Below, piece by piece: positions 7,507 through 15,426 of a stretch of DNA of 19,738 nucleotides; the stretch's first letter is position 1, and each line of letters opens with the position of its first letter. Location of the stretch: NCBI GenBank assembly GCA_019162915.1, contig JAFLKZ010000149.1, positions 401-20,138 on the forward strand, given 5' to 3'. Below the pieces are notes generated by a model. It did no database searches. It was not told the origin of the DNA and saw only the letters and a list, made by a program, of their open reading frames with translations. This DNA is from Campylobacteraceae bacterium. Its GTDB lineage: Bacteria; Campylobacterota; Campylobacteria; Campylobacterales; Sulfurospirillaceae. Position numbers and translations under genes: made by a program.

Positions 7507-8220
7507 ATGGAAAAGAAAAGAGTATTAGTTAAATTCTCTGGTGAGGCACTCTCCGGCGGTAATGGTTTTGGGATAGAAACATCTATTTTAAAATTTATTG
7601 CAGAAGAGATTAAATCCCTTGTCATTAATGGTATAGAAGTTGGCATTGTCATCGGTGGTGGAAATATCATCCGAGGGGTAAGTGCTGCAAAAGATGGTAT
7701 TATTAAGCGAACCAGTGGCGATTATATGGGTATGTTAGCAACGGTTATCAATAGTATTGCCATGCAAGAGGCATTAGAACATGTTGGTATTGAAGTGAGA
7801 GTGCAAAGTGCCATCAAAATGGAGGCCATTTGTGAAACTTTTATTGTAAGAAGGGCGCAACGACATCTTGAAAAAGGTAGAATTGTTATTTTTGCTGCAG
7901 GAACAGGTAATCCATTTTTTACAACAGACACCGCAGCTACGCTTAGAGCTATTGAAATAGGTGCATGTATGATTATCAAGGCAACTAAAGTAGATGGAGT
8001 TTACGATAGAGATCCTAAAAAATTCTTAGATGCGCAAAAGATAGCAGAATTAACCTATGATAGGGCGATGGATGATAATATTAAAGTAATGGATGATACT
8101 TCTATTGCTTTAGCAAAAGATAATAACCTTCCAATTGTTATCTGCAATATGTTCGAAAAAGGTAATTTATTGAAAATTATCGAGGGTGATTTATCAGGAT
8201 GTTCAATTGTTAAAAAATAG
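7507..8220 (+). CDS. pyrH: UMP kinase
   Basis: PyrH phosphorylates UMP to UDP with ATP in the cytosol, the committed step to UTP and CTP pools. This 237-residue protein belongs to the amino-acid kinase fold. The N-terminal VLVKFSGEAL (6-15) carries the phosphate-binding Lys, GGGNIIRG (50-57) is the glycine-rich loop, GTGNPFFTTDTAA (132-144) the nucleotide and UMP region, and KATKVDGVYDRDP (158-170) the ATP-side motif. Length matches the bacterial family (about 235-245). The ATG has AAAGG about 11 bases upstream. The stop codon overlaps a 6-bp hairpin (8220-8235) before rpoZ, probably too weak to be a terminator. Confidence 0.97.
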   Translation: MEKKRVLVKFSGEALSGGNGFGIETSILKFIAEEIKSLVINGIEVGIVIGGGNIIRGVSAAKDGIIKRTSGDYMGMLATVINSIAMQEALEHVGIEVRVQSAIKMEAICETFIVRRAQRHLEKGRIVIFAAGTGNPFFTTDTAATLRAIEIGACMIIKATKVDGVYDRDPKKFLDAQKIAELTYDRAMDDNIKVMDDTSIALAKDNNLPIVICNMFEKGNLLKIIEGDLSGCSIVKK

Positions 8221-8267
8221 ACTTTAAAAAAAGTCACTAAATAAAATGTATATAAGGAAATAATCAT

Positions 8268-8483
8268 ATGAGAACAGAAGAAATAACTGCGAAAGCTTTA
8301 GCGTTGGTCGGACACGATAGATATAAATTAGTATTAATGGTTTCAAAACGTGTAGAACAATTAGCAAATGGTGCAGAAGCATTAGTTAAAGCGGACAAGA
8401 ACAAAGAAAAATATACTGATATTGCGTTGATGGAAATTGCAGAGGGCAAAGTTAAATTGACTTCAATCATCGATTTACAGTAG
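8268..8483 (+). CDS. rpoZ: DNA-directed RNA polymerase omega subunit
   Basis: Omega is a small subunit that helps assemble RNA polymerase around beta-prime; in some bacteria it forms part of a ppGpp site. The 71 residues begin MRTEEITAKALALVGHDRYKLV and include the helix RVEQLANGA, both typical. AAGGA is 9 bases before the ATG. The gene ends in TAG at 8481-8483; the next gene, spoT, begins only 9 bases later in the same frame. The rpoZ-spoT pairing is also found in E. coli and C. jejuni and fits the ppGpp link. Confidence 0.95.
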   Translation: MRTEEITAKALALVGHDRYKLVLMVSKRVEQLANGAEALVKADKNKEKYTDIALMEIAEGKVKLTSIIDLQ

Positions 8484-8492
8484 TCTTGTATT

Positions 8493-10649
8493 TTGGAAGA
8501 GTTAGTAGAAGTTGTAAAAGAGTGCCAACAAGCTGAAAAAGCAGTTGAGCTCTTATACAAATACATCAAAAGAACTCCTAATATAGAAAAAGCTATTGCC
8601 TTTACGATTGAAAAACATCAAGGGCAATACCGAAAGAGTGGAGAAGACTATGTTGTCCACCCTATACTAGTTTGCGTTTTTGTAGCGTATTTAGGTGGTG
8701 ACGAATCGATGATCATTGCTGGCTTACTGCATGATGTTGTCGAAGACACTAGCTGTTCTACAGAAGAAGTAAAAGCAATGTTTGGAGAAGAAGTTGGGCA
8801 CTTAGTCGATGGTCTGACTAAAATTATGGAAATTAGAGATGTTGAGTTAGCCCCTTCTTCTTCGAATGATAAATTAGTAGCATCTGCTTTGACTTTTAGA
8901 AAAATGTTAATAGCTTCTATTCGTGATGTGCGCGTACTTGTTGTCAAATTGTGTGATAGACTGCATAATATGTTAACACTCGAAGCATTAGATCCTCTTA
9001 AGCAACGTCGTATTAGTGAAGAAACATTAGTTGTTTATGCTCCTATCGCCCATCGACTTGGTATCTCTTCTATTAAAAATATTTTGGAAGATTTGAGTTT
9101 CTTTTATGTTATGCCTAATGAATATAATAAAATAGATACCTATATTAAAGAACATGGACAGCAACTTCAATTGCGACTCAATCACTTTATCTCAAAAATT
9201 AAAAATCATATGCTTAAAGAGGGTTTTATTGAGAGTGATTTTACGATACAAAAAAGAATTAAACATTACTACTCTATTTACTTAAAAATGCAAAGAAAAG
9301 GTGTTTCTATCGAAGAAATACTAGACCTTCTTGCTATTAGAATTATCGTTAGAACACCGATTGATTGTTATCGTGCCCTTGGTATTGTCCATCAGCATTT
9401 TAATCCTCTTATTTCAAGATTTAAAGATTATGTTGCAATTCCTAAAGAAAATGGATACCAAACAATCCATACCACCGTTTTTGATGAAAAATCTATTATA
9501 GAGTCACAAATTAGAACATATGATATGAATAAAACAGCAGAATACGGGGTTGCTGCTCACTGGAAGTATAAATCTGGTGGTTTAAATCCTAAGCTAGATT
9601 GGCTTAATGACTTAAATGAGCAAAATGAAGAAATAGAAAATATTGAAGATTTTTACGCCATTGCCAAAGATAATCTTTACAGTGAAGATATCGCTGTTTT
9701 TTCGCCTAAAGGAGATATCTTTACATTGCCTCGTGGTGCTACGGTTCTTGATTTTGCGTATGAAGTGCACACAGAAGTTGGAACATATGCCGATGAAGCT
9801 TTTGTTAATAAACAAAAGGTTCCTTTATTAGCGGAACTTAAAAATGGGGATATTGTAAAAGTTATAACTTCTAAAGAGCCAAAATATAGATGTAGTTGGG
9901 TGAATAGTGTTAAAACTGGAAAAGCAAAGAGTACTATACAATCAAATTGCCGTCAGAAAATCAAAGATATTAATCACAAAGCAGCAATAAAAATACTCTC
10001 ATATGTTTTTGGGACTTCGGAGAATAAAATCCTAATATGGCTAGAAAAAGAAAATATAACGAAGAAAATTTTTAGAGCTACCATTGATTCTATCTACTTG
10101 CAAGATGTTGCCAATATGCTTAAAGAGCACGCTTCTCACGATATGCTTCTTTTCCCCTTGTTAAAAAAAGATAGATACGCTATTAAAAAGCAAAAATTCG
10201 AAAATATTGTTATTTATGCTAACCATCATATATCAAACGTTTATTTTGACTATTGTTGTCATCCTAAACGGGGAGATGATATTGTAGGTTTTAAGAAAGG
10301 TAATGATGTTTTTGTTCATCACAAGCTTTGTGAACGAGCCGCAACGCTTATGGATGAGAATGAAAATATGGTTTTTGTTAAATGGACAAAAGAGGCACCT
10401 GATAGATATAAACTCATTGTTAGTTTGGAAAATAAAAAAGGTTCTTTAGCGTCTTTTCTGCTTTATTTGGCTAAAATGGAGATTAATCTCGTCACTATAG
10501 AGCTTGGAAAAGCGGAAGATGAAGGGCATGCTGACTATTTTGAGATGATTCTTGAATTGCCAGATAAAAATGTTAATTCAGTAAGAGATAATTTAAAAAG
10601 CAAATACAGAATTATTCAATTTGTTTCTGTAACGGATGCTTATAAGTAG
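8493..10649 (+). CDS. spoT: Bifunctional (p)ppGpp synthetase/hydrolase SpoT
   Basis: This 718-residue long RSH enzyme makes and breaks the alarmone (p)ppGpp. The hydrolase HD domain carries His56, HDVVED (80-85) and DRLHN (155-159). The synthetase domain carries SRFKDYVAIPKENGYQ (308-323); the RFKD motif is of the RxKD type seen in bifunctional enzymes rather than the ExDD of RelA. A TGS domain follows (about 394-455, IAVFSPKGDIFTLPRGA) and an ACT domain ends the chain (about 645-718). Campylobacterota usually carry this as their only long RSH. The start is odd: TTG at 8493 with no visible ribosome-binding site and no in-frame ATG before the HD domain, so translation probably depends on ribosomes ending rpoZ. 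Confidence 0.95.
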   Translation: MEELVEVVKECQQAEKAVELLYKYIKRTPNIEKAIAFTIEKHQGQYRKSGEDYVVHPILVCVFVAYLGGDESMIIAGLLHDVVEDTSCSTEEVKAMFGEEVGHLVDGLTKIMEIRDVELAPSSSNDKLVASALTFRKMLIASIRDVRVLVVKLCDRLHNMLTLEALDPLKQRRISEETLVVYAPIAHRLGISSIKNILEDLSFFYVMPNEYNKIDTYIKEHGQQLQLRLNHFISKIKNHMLKEGFIESDFTIQKRIKHYYSIYLKMQRKGVSIEEILDLLAIRIIVRTPIDCYRALGIVHQHFNPLISRFKDYVAIPKENGYQTIHTTVFDEKSIIESQIRTYDMNKTAEYGVAAHWKYKSGGLNPKLDWLNDLNEQNEEIENIEDFYAIAKDNLYSEDIAVFSPKGDIFTLPRGATVLDFAYEVHTEVGTYADEAFVNKQKVPLLAELKNGDIVKVITSKEPKYRCSWVNSVKTGKAKSTIQSNCRQKIKDINHKAAIKILSYVFGTSENKILIWLEKENITKKIFRATIDSIYLQDVANMLKEHASHDMLLFPLLKKDRYAIKKQKFENIVIYANHHISNVYFDYCCHPKRGDDIVGFKKGNDVFVHHKLCERAATLMDENENMVFVKWTKEAPDRYKLIVSLENKKGSLASFLLYLAKMEINLVTIELGKAEDEGHADYFEMILELPDKNVNSVRDNLKSKYRIIQFVSVTDAYK

Positions 10650-10691
10650 TAATTCTCTGCCAAATATTAGATTAATAACTAAGGAACTTTG

Positions 10692-11891
10692 ATGATTCAA
10701 AATGCACTAAAAGAAATTAAACGGGGTGTGAGTGAGATAATTGATGAAGAAAGAATTATCACACTACTTAAAAATTATTTTGAAAAAGGTGAAACTTTTT
10801 TAGTAAAAGCAGGATTTGACCCAACTGCCCCAGACTTACATTTAGGACATACCGTTTTACTTCAAAAAATGGCGATGCTTCAAAAATATGGAGCAATAGT
10901 TCAGTTTCTTATTGGTGATTTTACAGGCATGATAGGAGATCCTACTGGAAAAAATGAAACACGAAAAAAATTAACACGAGAAGTTGTTTTAGCCAATGCT
11001 CAAAGTTATAAAGAGCAAGTTTTTAAGATTTTAGATCCTGAAAAAACAGTTGTTATGTTTAACTCTCAGTGGATTGAAGAGCTAGGTGCTAGTGGTTTGG
11101 TAGAACTCACTACCACTTTTAATGTCGCTAGAATGTTAGAGCGAGAAGACTTTGAAAAGCGTTATAAATCTCAACTGCCTATTTCTATTAGTGAGTTTTT
11201 ATACCCATTACTGCAAGGTTATGATAGTGTTGCCATGAAATGTGACATCGAAATGGGTGGAACGGATCAGAAGTTTAACCTTTTGATGGGAAGACATTTA
11301 CAACGCGCTTACAATGTAGGCAAAGAGCAAGCGGTTATCATGATGCCTTTACTGGAAGGACTTGATGGCGTCAATAAGATGAGTAAATCTTTAGGTAATT
11401 ATATTGGTGTTACGGATACTCCCTCTGATATGTTTGGCAAAGTTTTAAGTATTAGTGATGAGTTGATGTGGCGATACTATGAGTTACTCAGCACTAAAAG
11501 CTTAGAAGAGATAGCACAATTAAAACTAGATGTACAAAGCGGAGTTCTTCACCCTAAACGTGCTAAAGAGATGATTGCAAGTGAAATTGTAGCGCGATAT
11601 CATACCGTTGAAGCTTCAATAGAAGCACTTGTAGAGTTTAATCGTGTTCATGGAGGTAATGAAATTCCCTCTGAAATGGACGAGTTTACATGTAGTGCTC
11701 CCATTTGGATAGCTAAAGCGTTAGTTGATTGTGGGATGGAAACATCTACTTCACAAGCAAGACGAGATATTGCACAAGGTGCAGTCAAAATAAATCAAGA
11801 AAAAGTCGAAGATGAGCAATTACAATTAGAAAGTGGTGAATATATACTACAAGTAGGTAAAAGAAAATTTGCTAGGCTAAAGGTGAACTAA
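10692..11891 (+). CDS. tyrS: Tyrosyl-tRNA synthetase
   Basis: A class I synthetase that charges tRNA-Tyr. The class I motifs are HLGH (50-53) and KMSKS (229-233), with GFDPTAPDLH leading into the first and GGTDQKFN (189-196) in the tyrosine pocket. An S4 RNA-binding domain ends the protein (about 335-399, with TSQARRDIAQGAVKINQEKV). The length, 399 residues, and the HLGH form fit the TyrZ-like subgroup. I chose ATG 10692 because AAGGA (10681-10685) is 6 bases upstream; the TTG at 10689 is in frame but closer than ideal. The stop overlaps the next start as TAATG. Confidence 0.96.
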   Translation: MIQNALKEIKRGVSEIIDEERIITLLKNYFEKGETFLVKAGFDPTAPDLHLGHTVLLQKMAMLQKYGAIVQFLIGDFTGMIGDPTGKNETRKKLTREVVLANAQSYKEQVFKILDPEKTVVMFNSQWIEELGASGLVELTTTFNVARMLEREDFEKRYKSQLPISISEFLYPLLQGYDSVAMKCDIEMGGTDQKFNLLMGRHLQRAYNVGKEQAVIMMPLLEGLDGVNKMSKSLGNYIGVTDTPSDMFGKVLSISDELMWRYYELLSTKSLEEIAQLKLDVQSGVLHPKRAKEMIASEIVARYHTVEASIEALVEFNRVHGGNEIPSEMDEFTCSAPIWIAKALVDCGMETSTSQARRDIAQGAVKINQEKVEDEQLQLESGEYILQVGKRKFARLKVN

Positions 11892-12988
11892 TGTCATTTA
11901 AACCTCTTAAAATCGGCAAACATTTAATTGATTATCCCATCGTTCAAGGTGGTATGGGTCTTGGTATTAGTTGGGATAGACTTGCTGGAACTGTAAGTTT
12001 AGAAGGAGGATTAGGTGTCATTAGTACGGTTGGAACTGGGTATTATGACAATTCTAAATATAGTAAAAAAGATATCAGTGCGCGTCCTTTTGAAGCAGAA
12101 AATTTTTACTCAAAAGAGGGTTTGCAAGCAATAGTTAAAAATAGTAGAAAAATTTGTGGCAATAAACCAATAGCTGCTAATATACTCTATGCCATTAACG
12201 ATTATGAAAGAGTAATTAAAGATACATGTGAAGCAGGTGTTGACATTATTATCACAGGAGCTGGACTTCCTACTAATATGCCTGAATTTACAGGTGATTA
12301 TCCAGACATAGCACTTGTGCCTATTGTTTCTTCTGCTAAGGCTCTTAAAATTATCTGCAAAAGATGGACACAACGCTATAACAGACTTCCTGATGCTATC
12401 GTCGTTGAGGGACCTTTAAGTGGCGGTCATCAAGGTTTTACCTATGAGCAGTGTGGCATGGATGAGTATCAACTTGAAAATCTCATTGGCCCGATTAAAG
12501 AAGAGATGAAACTTTGGGGTGACTTTCCACTCATCGCTGCTGGTGGTGTGTGGGATCATGAAGATATCAAAAAGATGATGGCACTTGGAGCGGATGGCGT
12601 ACAAATGGGGACAAGATTTATTGGAACGCATGAGTGTGATGCAGATCCTAGTTTTAAGGAAGTCATTTTAGGCTCTACCCAAGAGACGATACAGCTTCTA
12701 AAATCTCCTGTGGGATATCCTGCACGAGGGGTTAGAACTAATCTTATACAGATGGTAGAAAAAAGAGAAGGACCTCCGATACGATGTATTAGTAACTGTG
12801 TTAGTCCTTGTCATCGTGGACAAGAAGCTAAAGCGGTTGGGTATTGTATTGCGGATCGTTTATCGGATGCTTATTTTGGTAAAGTTGAAACAGGACTCTT
12901 TTTTACAGGAGCCAATGGTTATAAATTAAATGAAATTATCAGTGTCAAAGAATTGATGGCTAAACTGATTAATGGAGAAGACAGTTAG
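11891..12988 (+). CDS. NAD(P)H-dependent flavin oxidoreductase, nitronate monooxygenase/FabK-like
   Basis: An FMN-binding TIM barrel of the 2-nitropropane dioxygenase superfamily, 365 residues. The N-terminal PIVQGGMGLGISWDRLAG (16-33), EGPLSGGHQG (173-182, His180 at the usual catalytic position) and PLIAAGGVWDHEDI ... GADGVQMGTRF (213-243, phosphate loops) define the family. Members include nitronate monooxygenases and FabK enoyl-ACP reductases, and the sequence does not decide between them. The C-terminus has four cysteines (299, 303, 307, 319) in a C-x3-C-x3-C-x11-C pattern. The start overlaps the tyrS stop by one base and the end overlaps amiA by 17. The C. jejuni neighbour in the same place is a similar oxidoreductase. 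Confidence 0.9.
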   Translation: MSFKPLKIGKHLIDYPIVQGGMGLGISWDRLAGTVSLEGGLGVISTVGTGYYDNSKYSKKDISARPFEAENFYSKEGLQAIVKNSRKICGNKPIAANILYAINDYERVIKDTCEAGVDIIITGAGLPTNMPEFTGDYPDIALVPIVSSAKALKIICKRWTQRYNRLPDAIVVEGPLSGGHQGFTYEQCGMDEYQLENLIGPIKEEMKLWGDFPLIAAGGVWDHEDIKKMMALGADGVQMGTRFIGTHECDADPSFKEVILGSTQETIQLLKSPVGYPARGVRTNLIQMVEKREGPPIRCISNCVSPCHRGQEAKAVGYCIADRLSDAYFGKVETGLFFTGANGYKLNEIISVKELMAKLINGEDS

Positions 12989-14114
12989 AGCGTTTATCTT
13001 TTTATTGCTTACATGTACAGTACTTTTTGCTGTTACAAATTATACGAAAGAGCTTGAAAAATATGATGCTCAAATGTCATACGCTAGTAGTGATGAGATG
13101 CTCAAGGTCTTTCATGGCTTAAAAAGTGTTTATATTCACGCTATTATTTCTAGCGACGATGAACTCAAAAAGGAAACTTTGGAGCGACTTATTAAAAGTG
13201 CGAAGATACTCAAGATTGATGCTTCCAAGTATGAGTCAGAACTTGTTCTTATGAAAAAAGGTGTCAAAAAAATTCCAACAGAAGAAAAATTTGTACCTAT
13301 AAAGCGAGCAGTTGAAACGCCACCTGTCCCACTAAAAACCTATGAAAATAGAGTTCCAATTACTCCTTCTAAACTAAAACAAACAGAAGTAATTTCTCAA
13401 CCATCTTTTTCCAATACTAAGAAGTCATTAAAAAGAGACAAAATTATTGTGATTGATGCAGGGCATGGTGGAGAAGATGCTGGAGCTACTGGATATAAAC
13501 AAAAAAAAGAAAAACATCTTGTATTAGATATTGCTTTACAACTGGGAAAAAATCTCAAAGAAAAAGGGTATAAAATCTTCTATACTCGTGATAAAGACTT
13601 TTTTGTGCAACTTCGGGATAGAACAAAAATAGCAAATGATAAAAATGCAGATTTGTTTATCTCTGTTCATGCTAATGCAGCACCTAACGAGTCAAAGCAG
13701 TTATCGATGAAAGGTATAGAGACTTTCTTTCTCTCCCCTGGAAAATCTGAGAGATCAAAAAATGTTGCGGCACTTGAAAATAAATCAAATATGGAAGAGA
13801 TGGATTTATATTCTAAAGAAACATTTTTAAATGTTTTTAACCGTGAGAAAATAGTACTTTCTAATAAAGCAGCCATAGATATTCAGTCAAGTATGTTAAA
13901 GAATATCAAGAAAAAATATGAAGTAGATGATGGAGGTGTTCGAGAAGCCCCATTTTGGGTTTTGGTGGGAGCAACAATGCCCTCAATTTTATTAGAAATA
14001 GGCTACATTACTAATCCAGACGAGTCTGGAAAGTTGTTTAATATACAGTATCAGAAGCTTTTAGTGGATGGGATAAGTGATGGAATTGATAAGTATTTTA
14101 CAAACAATCCGTAA
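12972..14114 (+). CDS. amiA: N-acetylmuramoyl-L-alanine amidase, AmiA/B/C type
   Basis: A secreted zinc amidase that cuts the stem peptide from N-acetylmuramic acid and so separates daughter cells. It has a signal peptide (1-20, TVRAFIFLLLTCTVLFA), a linker region rich in Pro and Lys (about 95-155) and an Amidase_3 domain (157-376). The zinc ligands expected by family are His165 (DAGHGG), Glu180 (KEKHLVLD) and His233 (SVHAN); Glu342 (LLEIGY) is the catalytic Glu. About 80 residues between SVHAN and LLEIGY include a charged segment (about 255-315) matching the autoinhibitory helix insertion of amidases controlled by EnvC/NlpD activators. The EnvC-like protein at 6226 is the natural partner (inference). 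The upstream ribosome site is weak; the ATG lies inside the preceding gene. Confidence 0.93.
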   Translation: MEKTVRAFIFLLLTCTVLFAVTNYTKELEKYDAQMSYASSDEMLKVFHGLKSVYIHAIISSDDELKKETLERLIKSAKILKIDASKYESELVLMKKGVKKIPTEEKFVPIKRAVETPPVPLKTYENRVPITPSKLKQTEVISQPSFSNTKKSLKRDKIIVIDAGHGGEDAGATGYKQKKEKHLVLDIALQLGKNLKEKGYKIFYTRDKDFFVQLRDRTKIANDKNADLFISVHANAAPNESKQLSMKGIETFFLSPGKSERSKNVAALENKSNMEEMDLYSKETFLNVFNREKIVLSNKAAIDIQSSMLKNIKKKYEVDDGGVREAPFWVLVGATMPSILLEIGYITNPDESGKLFNIQYQKLLVDGISDGIDKYFTNNP

Positions 14115-14835
14115 TTTTCTTATTTTTTAAGAGGGCACTATTTTTAAAAAATAGCGTCCATTTTTCTAAAGTATTTTTATCTAAATGAGAGAGATATATC
14201 TCTACAACGCGTTTATCGCCTTCAAATCTAGGTAAAGAGGAAAAACCAAGATCCTTTGGCAACGCTTCCATAATATCGATTAAACCACTTTCATTGGACT
14301 CTATCTTAAAGTTTGCGATAAAAGGTTTGCTTTCATTGGGAAAAAAAGTATCCAATGCCTCTTTAACCATCGGCCAAGACATGGATGGAAATCCTGGTGT
14401 AAAGAAAAAGCGATCACGTAGTTGAAATCCAGGAACATTATTGATGACATTTTTAAGCAATTTGGCAGTTGGTGGAAGTTTTGCCATATTGATGCGATGA
14501 GGATAAGCTTCATCGCCAAATTGTTGTTCAATTATTTTTTGAGCTTCTACATGTAAGCACAAAGGTTGACCCGTAAAAACATCGCTAGCAATTTGTCGGG
14601 TAAGGTCATCAGGCGTGGCTCCGATACCTCCAAAGCAAAACATAACACTTTGAGGGTCTGCAAGGATTGTATTAAAGCAGTTTTGAATTAAAAGAGGGTT
14701 GTCACATACCACTAGATTGGCTACATGTAACAATCCTCTTTGATTGAGTTCACGGTTTATAAAATCAAAATGTTTATCTACTCGTCTACCGTTAAGAATT
14801 TCAGTTCCAATGATGACTGAGTAGAAATGTCGCAT
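14098..14835 (-). CDS. CinA N-terminal (molybdopterin-binding fold) domain protein, stand-alone
   Basis: A 245-residue protein matching the MoCF/CinA N-terminal fold: IIGTEILNGRRVDKHFDFI (8-26) and FCFGGIGATPDDLTRQ (66-81) are the usual TEIL-G and GG-GxTxDD phosphate-binding motifs. Full CinA proteins carry a second C-terminal NMN deamidase domain and are about 400 residues, so this one lacks that activity. Some stand-alone relatives are nucleotide pyrophosphatases, but the substrate here is unknown. It is 5 bases downstream of adk with no clear ribosome site, so it is probably cotranslated. Its 3' end overlaps convergent amiA by 17 bases. Two TACATGTA copies occur (14548 and 14722), each reading Leu-His-Val. 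Confidence 0.85.
   Translation of the reverse strand: MRHFYSVIIGTEILNGRRVDKHFDFINRELNQRGLLHVANLVVCDNPLLIQNCFNTILADPQSVMFCFGGIGATPDDLTRQIASDVFTGQPLCLHVEAQKIIEQQFGDEAYPHRINMAKLPPTAKLLKNVINNVPGFQLRDRFFFTPGFPSMSWPMVKEALDTFFPNESKPFIANFKIESNESGLIDIMEALPKDLGFSSLPRFEGDKRVVEIYLSHLDKNTLEKWTLFFKNSALLKNKKITDCL
14133..14165 (+). terminator. Hairpin terminator after amiA, inside the opposing gene
   Basis: Left arm GGGCACTATTTTT (14133-14145) pairs with AAAAATAGCGTCC (14147-14159) with one G-U and one A-C mismatch, and ATTTTTC follows. It starts 19 bases after the amiA stop and would end the long plus-strand run. The same bases encode residues near the C-terminus of the minus-strand CinA-like protein. Confidence 0.6.
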
Positions 14836-14840
14836 GATGG

Positions 14841-15413
14841 TTAGATTTTACTTTTAATAAAAGCTTCCATTTCATTAACAATGGCTTCAATACTTCGCTC
14901 ACCATTGATTTTATGAAGAAGATTTTTAGCACTATAAAATGTTTGAATGCCTAAAAGAGGTTCCGTGTAGACTTTCATACGATTGTTAAATACAGTCACG
15001 TTATCATCTGCACCTCGCGCACGACCTAGTACTCTATCACAAGCGACTTGTTCACTGACTTCTACTTCGATAACATTGACAAGTTTGACAGAAGTCTCTT
15101 TTTGTAAAAGCTCATCTAACGCTATCATTTGCTCATCGGAACGAGGAAAGCCATCTATCAAGATGATATTTTTAGGGCTATTCTTGATAGCGCTGACAAT
15201 GGTATTGATAACAATTTGAAGAGGTACAAGGTTACCAGCACTGACAAATGAGTCTATGGTTTTACCTAGTTCACTCCCACTTGCTACTTCATCACGAAGA
15301 AGTTCACCCGTTGAATAGTGTGCAATAACCTCACTGTTTTTCTCTGCAATTAAACTCGCATCGGTTGTTTTACCACTTCCTGGGGCACCGATAATTAAAA
15401 ATAATTTTTTCAC
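14841..15413 (-). CDS. adk: Adenylate kinase
   Basis: Adk interconverts AMP + ATP with 2 ADP in the cytosol. The 190-residue protein has the P-loop GAPGSGKTT (9-17), the AMP-site STGELLRDEV region (34-43), DGFPRS (87-92) and the Arg pair in RARGADD (131-137). It is shorter than E. coli Adk (214) because the LID is reduced, the usual form in Campylobacterota. The open frame runs upstream to 15482 into aspS, but GTG at 15413-15411 is the credible start: AGAGGAG is 6 bases upstream and the protein then begins MKKLFLIIGAPGSGK. It follows the aspS stop by 13 bases. Confidence 0.95.
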   Translation of the reverse strand: MKKLFLIIGAPGSGKTTDASLIAEKNSEVIAHYSTGELLRDEVASGSELGKTIDSFVSAGNLVPLQIVINTIVSAIKNSPKNIILIDGFPRSDEQMIALDELLQKETSVKLVNVIEVEVSEQVACDRVLGRARGADDNVTVFNNRMKVYTEPLLGIQTFYSAKNLLHKINGERSIEAIVNEMEAFIKSKI

Positions 15414-15426
15414 CAACAACTCCTCT

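Noticed and set aside
8220..8235. Terminator between pyrH and rpoZ (GACTTT-aaaa-AAAGTC)
   Set aside because: The stem is only 6 bp, A/T-rich, includes the stop codon and has no T-run; it is likely chance.
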